Assembly (NCBI RefSeq): GCF_013266695.1
Contig: NZ_JABRXF010000001.1
Location: 1,679,736 to 1,743,735, forward strand
DNA length: 64,000 nucleotides
Source: Hongsoonwoonella zoysiae
GTDB lineage: Bacteria; Pseudomonadota; Alphaproteobacteria; Rhizobiales; Stappiaceae
Direction: 5' to 3'
Numbering within the stretch: the stretch's first letter is position 1; every line of letters starts with the position of its first letter. Shown here piece after piece: positions 34,835 to 41,516 of the stretch. The notes under the pieces were generated by a model that did no database searches, was not told the DNA's origin, and saw nothing but the letters and a program-made list of their open reading frames with translations. The position numbers and the translations under genes are program-made.

Positions 34835-36214
34835 ATGAGTAAAGAAATAAATCCTTCTAGAACCAAGCTTTTTATATCAAAAGCTACACCAGGGGATGAT
34901 GCGTTAGCGCTTTGGTTGGCTCCAAGGCTTGAGGCGGCAGGCTATGACGTGTTTGCCGATATACTTTGCCTTGACACGGGAGATAGCTGGAGAGCGAAGC
35001 TCACGAATACGCTCCAAAATGAATCGGCAAAGATGCTGCTTTGTTGCAGTCCAGATACGCTAGAACGCCAAGGCGTATTGCAAGAAATAGGCATTGCAAT
35101 CGATATAGCGAGAAGAATTTCAGACCCAAATTTTATATTACCTTTGCGCATTAAAGACTTTCAGCCTGTATTTGGTATTGTCGATTTGCAATACATTGAT
35201 TTTCAGAAGAGTTGGGCGACTGGCCTTGAAAAATTGCTGAAGTCACTAAAGCGACAAAACGTGCCGCGCATGCGGGAGCCGCGTATCCAACCAGAATGGG
35301 CTGCTTACCATCGTCGTAGGTCGATAAAACTACAGGAAAAACCTGAAACACTAACATCGAATTGGCTCCGCATAATTGCAGTGCCTGATAGCCTTTATTT
35401 TGTTACGCCGGCAGGGGCGGTCAACCGAACTGCGCTCAAGGACTCTGTAAATGCTTTTCCTTTTCCGATCGTCCCACATGCGGAGGGGTATTTCGGTTTT
35501 GCATCCGCTATCGATCTTGAAGCACATTTTTCAGGGGCTGGTGCATTCAAAATTCGTAAGGAAGTGAGCTACGAAGACTTCGTTGAAGAAGGAATCGCTT
35601 CGCTTAATATAGAAAGTCGTGAGGCGAGGAATATTGTTGTCAGCCTTTTCCGCCAAGCTTGGGAAAAGCATTGTTTGCGCGAAGGATTTTTAGCTCACGA
35701 GTTCTCCAATGGGTTAGCTCAGATCGTGCAAAGTGGGCAGGTCGAGGTCGGAGAACGAATCCCTTGGGGGAAGCAGGGGCAGCGGCGCAATTCGATGCTT
35801 CGCAATATTGCCCGTGGCAGGCTCTGGGAATATGGCGTAAGCGCTCAAGTTAGCCTTTTTCCATTTCCGCATTATCGACTGAAAAGTCGCGTTCTTTTCT
35901 CCGATCTCGATGATGTAAAAACACCTAAGCTCATTCAGGATCGCAAAATTCAACACCGTCTGCGGCGTTCTATTGCAGGCAGTTGGCGCAACAAAGCTTG
36001 GCACGGTCGATTGATGGCGTTCCTAGAAGTGTTGGCTGGTGACAGCCCTTATATTTCATTGCCCCTTGCGGAAGGGGCTTACGCTCACGTCGATGCCATG
36101 CCGATTCAGGCAACATCGCCGATAACTGCCCGACAAACCAACAAACTAGGCGAAGATGGTGAGGAAATTGATGTCACGACCTTGGGGCGGCACATTGATG
36201 AGGAGGATGCATGA
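34835..36214 (+). CDS. TIR-APAZ protein of a SPARTA system
   Basis: This is the effector half of a short Argonaute defence system. Residues ~10-137 form a TIR domain (KLFISKATPGDDALALWLAP; AGYDVFADILCLDTGDSW; AKMLLCCSPDTLERQGVLQE). E84 is the probable NADase glutamate, by position. Residues ~150-459 form the APAZ domain that docks on the Argonaute, with RRSIAGSWRNKAWHGRLMAF as a typical stretch. In characterised SPARTA complexes, guide-directed recognition of DNA makes the TIR domains assemble and degrade NAD+. Its 459 residues match known examples. The stop overlaps the Argonaute start (ATGA). The gene is visibly lower in GC than its flanks. Confidence 0.93.
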   Translation: MSKEINPSRTKLFISKATPGDDALALWLAPRLEAAGYDVFADILCLDTGDSWRAKLTNTLQNESAKMLLCCSPDTLERQGVLQEIGIAIDIARRISDPNFILPLRIKDFQPVFGIVDLQYIDFQKSWATGLEKLLKSLKRQNVPRMREPRIQPEWAAYHRRRSIKLQEKPETLTSNWLRIIAVPDSLYFVTPAGAVNRTALKDSVNAFPFPIVPHAEGYFGFASAIDLEAHFSGAGAFKIRKEVSYEDFVEEGIASLNIESREARNIVVSLFRQAWEKHCLREGFLAHEFSNGLAQIVQSGQVEVGERIPWGKQGQRRNSMLRNIARGRLWEYGVSAQVSLFPFPHYRLKSRVLFSDLDDVKTPKLIQDRKIQHRLRRSIAGSWRNKAWHGRLMAFLEVLAGDSPYISLPLAEGAYAHVDAMPIQATSPITARQTNKLGEDGEEIDVTTLGRHIDEEDA

Positions 36215-37767
36215 CCGAGTTTCGCGAAACCTCACTGGCGGTAATTCATATTGATGAACCGCAGCTTGAGTTCGGTCACGGTCAAGTCCTCGACCACCCT
36301 AAAGATGGGCTTTATTTATATGGGCCGAATAGAGTCCCAAAGCGGCATGAAATTTCGGTGGGACTTGTAGCAACAAAGGCGGGGGAGGAACTGTTTCGAA
36401 ATTGGCTCTCCAAGGCCCAATCGCAGGTGAGAGTGCCCAAGCGCAAGAAGCGTGAGAAGTCTTTTAGGCCGCATCTTTCTGACTTTCCTGGCTTGTTTGA
36501 GGCTTATGGAATATCTGTCGATGCAGACGATCTTACAGTCTACAATCTAAACACGAGTGAGATTGAGGATCGCACAGTCATAGAAAACCATCACGAAGCT
36601 GTCGCTCGCACCGTTGATCTTTTTCTTGAGCCCATCGAAAATCACCTAAAAAATGAAGAGAAGACTATCGATGTCTGGGTGTTTTCCGTACCTGAAACGG
36701 TTTTCGACCGTTGCCGTGTGGAGGCTAGCGGTAGGCGGAATATCCAGCTGACTCCCGGAGCATTTTCAAGAAAACAAAAGGCGAAAGCGGACCTTCCGCT
36801 ACTCGCAAATGTTATCGATACCAAAAGCGAAGCTGTATTTGAAGACGTCCCAGACTTTCATCGTCAAATCAAGGCCAGGCTACTGAAAATCGGGCAGCCC
36901 TGCCAACTCGTTCGTGAGACCACCCTCGCTCCAGACAAGTTTTTAAATCGTGCTGGAAACCCTATCCGCGGAGTGCAAGACCCAGCCACTATAGCCTGGA
37001 ACCTTGCCACGGCGCTATTTTACAAAAGCCAGGAGTATCCGCCTTGGAAAATTGCCGAGATGAGGGAGGGCGTGTGTTACATCGGGTTGGTGTTCAAACT
37101 CCTTCCCAATCACCCCGACAATCATGCTTGCTGTGCGGCCCAAATGTTCCTGAGCGAGGGGGATGGAGTGGTGTTTCGCGGAGCAAACGGCCCGTGGATG
37201 ACAGAGCGAAAGGAATTTCATCTCTCAAAGGAAGCCGCCCGAAAATTAATCGATCAGGTGCTAAAAACATATCGATCAAAATTCGGGTCCAATCCGAAGG
37301 AGTTGTTTATACATGGCCGTACTAAGTTTACGGATGAGGAGTGGGAAGCATTCTCCGAATCTGCTCCAGAAGAAACTAATATTGTTGCAATACGCATTAA
37401 ATCAACACATGGTGAAACCAAATTTTACCGCGATGGGGACTATCCGACTATTCGAGGTACAGCACTGCTTCTAGGCCTCAAGGATGCCTATTTATGGACG
37501 TCTGGTTATGTGCCGCGGATCGACACTTATCTTGGGCCAGAAACGCCAAACCCGCTTTTTATTACTGTGTTGAGAGCTAGTTCTGAGTTGCCGGATATTT
37601 CAACAGTGCTGCATGATGTCATGAGATTGACCAAAATTAACTTCAATTCAGCTAGCTATAATGATGGACTTCCTGTGACTATCCGATTTGCTGACAAGGT
37701 TGGTGAAGTACTTGTTATGGGTAGTGCTAAAGATGCGGAGCGGCAGCCATTCAAATTCTATATTTGA
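36211..37767 (+). CDS. short prokaryotic Argonaute (MID-PIWI) of a SPARTA system
   Basis: This is the guide-binding half of the complex, 518 residues and without N or PAZ domains. The MID domain (about 150-270) has GQPCQLVRETTLAPDK, the usual 5'-phosphate pocket region. The PIWI domain (about 275-518) includes PPWKIAEMREGVCYIGLVFK, ELFIHGRTKFTDEEW, VPRIDTYLGPETPNPLFI, and the C-terminal LTKINFNSASYNDGLPVTIR. Catalytic aspartates are absent where active enzymes have them (GLVF instead of GxD; HGRTKF instead of a DG motif), so it should bind but not cut nucleic acid, as in known SPARTA. It starts in a 4-base overlap with the TIR-APAZ gene. Confidence 0.93.
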   Translation: MTEFRETSLAVIHIDEPQLEFGHGQVLDHPKDGLYLYGPNRVPKRHEISVGLVATKAGEELFRNWLSKAQSQVRVPKRKKREKSFRPHLSDFPGLFEAYGISVDADDLTVYNLNTSEIEDRTVIENHHEAVARTVDLFLEPIENHLKNEEKTIDVWVFSVPETVFDRCRVEASGRRNIQLTPGAFSRKQKAKADLPLLANVIDTKSEAVFEDVPDFHRQIKARLLKIGQPCQLVRETTLAPDKFLNRAGNPIRGVQDPATIAWNLATALFYKSQEYPPWKIAEMREGVCYIGLVFKLLPNHPDNHACCAAQMFLSEGDGVVFRGANGPWMTERKEFHLSKEAARKLIDQVLKTYRSKFGSNPKELFIHGRTKFTDEEWEAFSESAPEETNIVAIRIKSTHGETKFYRDGDYPTIRGTALLLGLKDAYLWTSGYVPRIDTYLGPETPNPLFITVLRASSELPDISTVLHDVMRLTKINFNSASYNDGLPVTIRFADKVGEVLVMGSAKDAERQPFKFYI

Positions 37768-38125
37768 ATTTAACTTTTACGGTGTAATTATGAAATACTA
37801 AGACGTGATTGTGTATAAACAAAATTTTGATTGATAACGGCGTTATTTATTCAATTATTTTCAAGCAAAGGCATGATGTCATTCGCTTTTGCGCCACCAC
37901 CACTGGTCATGATACAAGCAGCTCCTAATGTTGACTGGACAGTCTCTACAGTGGGATGGCGTGAAGCAAGAACAGGATAGCGCGAGTTCAAAGCGAAAAC
38001 CATGTGATCGGAAAACACCGCTAGACCCCCAACCACCATCGCCTCTCCCCGACACCACAAACCCACCTGCCTGCCCCTCCCATCCTCTAGCTCCCCCTAC
38101 GTAACTGCGGCATACTGCCGCCGGG
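37768..38125. other. right edge of the SPARTA insertion
   Basis: The sequence is AT-rich to about 37900 and returns to GC-rich by about 38030, which marks the probable right boundary. One small minus-strand frame (37851-38039) is listed separately. I find no clear terminator, direct repeat or integrase. Confidence 0.45.
37851..38039 (-). CDS. possible 62-residue protein at the edge of the insertion
   Basis: ATG at 38039 has GGGGAGAGG just upstream, a good ribosome binding site. The product begins MVVGGLAVFSDHMVFALN, continues SRYPVLASRHPTVETV and ends GGGAKANDIMPLLENN. It has no recognisable family. It spans the composition step, so it may be a fragment joined at insertion. Confidence 0.28.
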   Translation of the reverse strand: MVVGGLAVFSDHMVFALNSRYPVLASRHPTVETVQSTLGAACIMTSGGGAKANDIMPLLENN

Positions 38126-38641
38126 ATGGTTGATCACGACAAAATCCTGAGGCTGAGGCCTCAGTTTACCGCATATGCCTATGCGCTTTGCGGCGATGCT
38201 GGCGACGGGGACGACCTCGTGCAGGAAGCGATTGCTCGCGCGCTGGAAAGCGGGAAGGTGCCCGATACGCTGGACGATATGCGGCACTGGATGTTCCGGG
38301 TTATCCGTAATCTCTACATTGACAGGCAGCGCAGGAAAAAGGTGCGCTCGGAATATTCCGCCTCGTATAAACGTTTAATTGATGGGGAGCCGATCGTTGA
38401 GGACAATCGGCTGGACGCGATCCTGATCCGGCAGGCGATGGAGGCACTCTCGCCCAACCACCGCGAGGTGCTTTATCTGGTCGATGTGATGGGGATGAGC
38501 TATGCGGAGGCGGCAAACGTCATGTCGGTTGCCACCGGCACGGTGATGAGCCGGCTGAGCCGGGCACGACGGGCGATGGTGGATGAGCTTGAAGGGTCCA
38601 ACGTCAGGCCGATGAGGGCAAGGCGGAAACGGAAGACATGA
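38126..38641 (+). CDS. ECF-type RNA polymerase sigma factor
   Basis: This is a 171-residue group 4 sigma factor. Region 2 is ALCGDAGDGDDLVQEAIARA then HWMFRVIRNLYIDRQRRKKV. Region 4 is ALSPNHREVLYLVDVMGMSY then AEAANVMSVATGTVMSRLSR. The anti-sigma gene follows with an ATGA overlap. The nearby SorAB genes suggest it is the counterpart of the Sinorhizobium RpoE1/RpoE4 sigma factors, which respond to sulfite. A matching promoter candidate lies before sorA (41317-41344). Confidence 0.92.
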   Translation: MVDHDKILRLRPQFTAYAYALCGDAGDGDDLVQEAIARALESGKVPDTLDDMRHWMFRVIRNLYIDRQRRKKVRSEYSASYKRLIDGEPIVEDNRLDAILIRQAMEALSPNHREVLYLVDVMGMSYAEAANVMSVATGTVMSRLSRARRAMVDELEGSNVRPMRARRKRKT

Positions 38642-39420
38642 TGCGCGGGCAGGAAAACGGCGGGCAGGAACACGATTGGGTGCTGCTGAACGGTTTCGCC
38701 GACGGCGAACTCGACGCAGCTCAATCCGCCGCTCTTCAAACGCGCCTCGACGAAGAACCGGAGCTTCAGGCCGAGCTCGACCGCATCCTCAAGCTGAAAG
38801 CCGGTCTCGCCTCCCTTCGCCCCGCCGAAGACGCCCCGGCGAAACAGGCGCGCGAAGGAAAGCGCGCGAAGAAAACGCGAGAGCGCGCCTTCGCGGCCAT
38901 TGCGGCGTGCCTCGTCGCTGCCGTGATGGGCTTTTCCGCCTGGCAGTATCTGCTGCCCCCAAACCTGGAAGACAGCGTGTTCGCCTTGCATGAAAGGCTG
39001 GCGCGGCAGACCTACGTCGTCGAGGAAGGCAAGGTTCAAAAGGTCGTCTCCACGGGCCGGGCGTTCGAGTTCAGCGCGCCGGACATGACGGCGTCCCGCC
39101 TGTTTCTCGTCGACGTGGAAACGGGCCGCGCGGGCGAGAGCGACATGGTCGGCCTGCATTACCGGGGATTGCGCGGCTGCCGGCTGACGCTGATCGCCGT
39201 CGACGGGGCATCCGACGCGCTGCCGATGAAACGCGACGGCCTGCTGGTGCGCAACTGGGCGGCAGGCGGCTTCGGCTTCGTGATGGTGGCAAGCGGTATG
39301 GACGCCGAGCGGTTCGAGGCGGTCGGCGAATATGCCGAAGCCGTGATCCGGGACGAAATGCGCAGGCTGCAGGGCTTCCGCACCGCCATGAGCGAAACGG
39401 CGGCGCGCCCCTGCGCGTGA
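38638..39420 (+). CDS. anti-sigma factor, membrane-anchored
   Basis: The 260-residue protein has an N-terminal zinc-finger-like anti-sigma segment (LLNGFADGELDAAQSAALQT; it lacks the full His-Cys-Cys set), one membrane helix (about 82-103, ERAFAAIAACLVAAVMGFSA) and a periplasmic sensor part of about 150 residues. It overlaps the sigma gene by 4 bases and would hold it at the membrane until a signal arrives. The periplasmic placement fits sulfite, which SorA handles there. Confidence 0.87.
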   Translation: MMRGQENGGQEHDWVLLNGFADGELDAAQSAALQTRLDEEPELQAELDRILKLKAGLASLRPAEDAPAKQAREGKRAKKTRERAFAAIAACLVAAVMGFSAWQYLLPPNLEDSVFALHERLARQTYVVEEGKVQKVVSTGRAFEFSAPDMTASRLFLVDVETGRAGESDMVGLHYRGLRGCRLTLIAVDGASDALPMKRDGLLVRNWAAGGFGFVMVASGMDAERFEAVGEYAEAVIRDEMRRLQGFRTAMSETAARPCA

Positions 39421-39433
39421 GCGAACTATCTCC

Positions 39434-39509
39434 CTAGTCACCCGAATCTGAAGTTCGTCTCTTTGCCCGGCATGCTCTGAACGAACTTCAGATTCAAAAG
39501 GGTGACTAG
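39434..39509. repeat. long palindrome A
   Basis: CTAGTCACCC (39434-39443) plus GAATCTGAAGTTCGT (39444-39458) pair perfectly with ACGAACTTCAGATTC (39481-39495) plus GGGTGACTAG (39500-39509), leaving only an AAAA bulge and a 22-base loop. It resembles palindrome B next to it in layout and in its inner arm. Confidence 0.88.
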
Positions 39510-39522
39510 CAAATATATGTTT

Positions 39523-39599
39523 CTAGTGTGGTTTTCGAATTTGAAATACGCTCCGGAGGCTGCTGCTATGGTGAGGCGTATTTCAAATTCACCACACTA
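39523..39599. repeat. long palindrome B, containing the sorB stop codon
   Basis: TAGTGTGG (39524-39531) and GAATTTGAAATACGC (39537-39551) pair with GCGTATTTCAAATTC (39576-39590) and CCACACTA (39592-39599), with a small asymmetric bulge and a 24-base loop. The last three bases are the TAG stop of sorB on the minus strand. The inner arm shares the pattern GAATyTGAA with palindrome A. Confidence 0.88.
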
Positions 39600-39911
39600 C
39601 CGCTTCGGGAAGTGGGGCCGATCCTCGTTATAATGCTCGGCCAGATAGTCGAGGATGAGCGTGCGGTCCGGCTCCGGGATTTCCGCCATGCCCTGTTCCT
39701 CGCGCATCCACTTGAACAGATCCTCCCAATGCTTTCGTGTCTTGCCCTGCTGGGCGACGATCATCTCCGAATGGCAGGCCGTGCAGTAGATGAAGGTTTC
39801 CTCCACGCCCGGCGCTTCGTAAAGGGCCCCGTATTCGGACTCTTGCGCGAAGGCGGGGGCGGAAAGGGCGAAAATCGAGATACTCAGGCAGGTTACAAGC
39901 AGGTGTTTCAT
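39597..39911 (-). CDS. sorB: SorB-type c-type cytochrome
   Basis: This is a small periplasmic cytochrome of 104 residues with a signal peptide (KHLLVTCLSISIFALSAPAF then A). A single haem motif CTACH follows in the stretch ETFIYCTACHSEMIVAQQGK. The remainder (RKHWEDLFKWMREEQGMAEI, LILDYLAEHYNEDRPHFPKR) is typical of cytochromes paired with sulfite dehydrogenase. It lies 76 bases downstream of sorA and would accept electrons from it. Its stop codon lies inside palindrome B. Confidence 0.88.
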   Translation of the reverse strand: MKHLLVTCLSISIFALSAPAFAQESEYGALYEAPGVEETFIYCTACHSEMIVAQQGKTRKHWEDLFKWMREEQGMAEIPEPDRTLILDYLAEHYNEDRPHFPKR

Positions 39912-39943
39912 GGCGGGTCCGGGCTAGAGCATAACGTGACAGA

Positions 39944-39963
39944 GGGCGGCAGATCTGCCGCCC
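39944..39963. repeat. perfect 20-base palindrome between sorA and sorB
   Basis: GGGCGGCAGATCTGCCGCCC lies in the gap between the two sor genes. It can form an 8-bp stem with a GATC loop. It has no T run on the minus strand, so it may stabilise or process the sorA message rather than end it. Confidence 0.7.
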
Positions 39964-39987
39964 CCTTTGTTTCAAGGTTTGACGCGG

Positions 39988-41283
39988 TCAGGCGACGCGC
40001 AGGCCGATGCGGTGCATCGAGTTGTTGAGGTAACCCTTCGGGTTCCAGGCAATGGCGAAGGGCTGCGAAACGCCGGCATCATCCGTCGCCCGCGCCCAGA
40101 CCTCGTAATATCCGGCCTGCGGGAAGTTGACGGTGGCGCGCCAGTTCTGCCACGCGCCGTCGTTCACGGGCGCGTCGAGTTCCGCCTGCATCCACGTCGC
40201 GCCGAAATCGATGGAGATGTCGACACGCTCTATCGTCCGGTCGCCCGACCAGGCATGGCCGCGCACCTCCACGCCGTCGCGGCCCGTTTCCGTGCCGGTT
40301 TCGGGATGGGTGATGAGCGACTTCACCGGCATGCGTTCGATGATGACGAAATCCTCCTCGGCGACATCCTCGCCCGGCGAAACGGGGCGGTTCGGCACGC
40401 GGTAGGACGTGCCCGTCATCTTCGCCCCGTCGTGGACGACATCGCGCAGCCAGACGCGCTTCAGCCACTTCTGCGAGCAGGAGCCCGGCCAGCCCGGAAC
40501 GACGAGGCGAAGGGGCGCGCCGTTCATCGGGTGCAGCTCCGCGCCGTTCATCGCGAAGGCGATCAGGATATTGTCGGTCATGGCCTTTTCGATCGGCACG
40601 CCGCGCGAAATCGGCAGCTTGTCGGGATCGCCCGACAGATGCGTATCGGCGCCCTCATGCGCGGTGTAGACGACACCGTCCTTGACGCCTGCCTTCGCCA
40701 GCACGTCCTTCAGGCGAACGCCCGTCCACTCCGAACAGGCGACGGCGCCAAGCGTCCACTGGTTGCCGGATGCCGGCGGATCGAAGAACGCGCGGCCGTT
40801 GCCGCCGCATTCGACGGTGAGCGCCATGGTCACCACCTCGAAATTCGACCTCAAGTCGTCGATCGACATTTCCATCGGATTGTCGACCATGCCGTCGACC
40901 GTGAGCTTCCAGGAAGCGGCGTCAACATCCTCCGGCGGCAGGCCGTTGTTGCGGATGAAATGCCGGTTCGTCGGCGTGATCGGGTCGTCAAGCAGCTGGG
41001 GCGGCGTTTCCGCGTTGACGGGCCTGTCGTTCAAAAGCGTCAGGCCGTCCTTGCCCGTCAGAACGTCTTCATCGGCGAAGGCGACGGGGATGAAGCCCGA
41101 GGGCATGTTGCGGTGGTAGGGTATCGCCATGCCGAGCATGGCGCCCATGGTGGTCAGCCCCGCGCCGCGCAGAAACCCGCGCCGGTCGGAATGGGGGATT
41201 CGTCCGAAGAAATGACGGTCGGCGTTATCGGGATCGTTTTCGAAATAAGCGAACAGCCCCTTGTTTCCGCTTTGATCGGGCAT
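39988..41283 (-). CDS. sorA: sulfite dehydrogenase, molybdenum subunit SorA
   Basis: This enzyme oxidises sulfite to sulfate in the periplasm. A Tat signal is present (RRGFLRGAGLTTMGAMLGMA). The sulfite-oxidase molybdenum domain includes VECGGNGRAFFDPPASGNQW, with the Cys ligand in the ECGGNGR motif, and RLVVPGWPGSCSQKWLKRVW. The C-terminal dimerisation domain is complete (YEVWARATDDAGVSQPFAIA). I chose ATG at 41283, with GGGAGGA 6 bases upstream. It is cotranscribed with sorB and probably read from the ECF-type promoter at 41317-41344. Length 431 residues. Confidence 0.92.
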   Translation of the reverse strand: MPDQSGNKGLFAYFENDPDNADRHFFGRIPHSDRRGFLRGAGLTTMGAMLGMAIPYHRNMPSGFIPVAFADEDVLTGKDGLTLLNDRPVNAETPPQLLDDPITPTNRHFIRNNGLPPEDVDAASWKLTVDGMVDNPMEMSIDDLRSNFEVVTMALTVECGGNGRAFFDPPASGNQWTLGAVACSEWTGVRLKDVLAKAGVKDGVVYTAHEGADTHLSGDPDKLPISRGVPIEKAMTDNILIAFAMNGAELHPMNGAPLRLVVPGWPGSCSQKWLKRVWLRDVVHDGAKMTGTSYRVPNRPVSPGEDVAEEDFVIIERMPVKSLITHPETGTETGRDGVEVRGHAWSGDRTIERVDISIDFGATWMQAELDAPVNDGAWQNWRATVNFPQAGYYEVWARATDDAGVSQPFAIAWNPKGYLNNSMHRIGLRVA

Positions 41284-41316
41284 GGATTCCTCCCTCTTGC
41301 GTTTGCTCCCGATAAG

Positions 41317-41344
41317 TAAACGCACGGACCCGGCGCTTTATTCC
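41317..41344 (-). promoter_or_regulatory. putative ECF sigma promoter of sorAB
   Basis: On the minus strand GGAATAA (41344-41338) is followed, after 15 bases, by CGTTTA (41322-41317). GGAA to CGT is 18 bases, the usual ECF geometry, and the element lies 34 bases before the sorA start. The sigma factor at 38126 is the obvious candidate. I do not see an equally good copy in front of the sigma gene itself. Confidence 0.5.
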
Positions 41345-41516
41345 GTCCGTTTCCCAAAACTTGCCGCAACGTGAGTGAAAGGGGGAGCTATCCGCTACAG
41401 CGAGCGCCTGCAATTTGCACACGGGAGAGGGCGATGGGTGCCGATCTCGCCGCCCTTCGCGGGCAGAACCGGGAAATCCGCGAGAAAAGCTGAGACGGCG
41501 GGCGGCGGGTAGCCTG

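Noticed and set aside
37768-38125. Search for an attachment site or direct repeats bounding the SPARTA insertion
   Set aside because: The G-rich left edge and C-rich right edge look loosely complementary, but no repeat of convincing length could be aligned.
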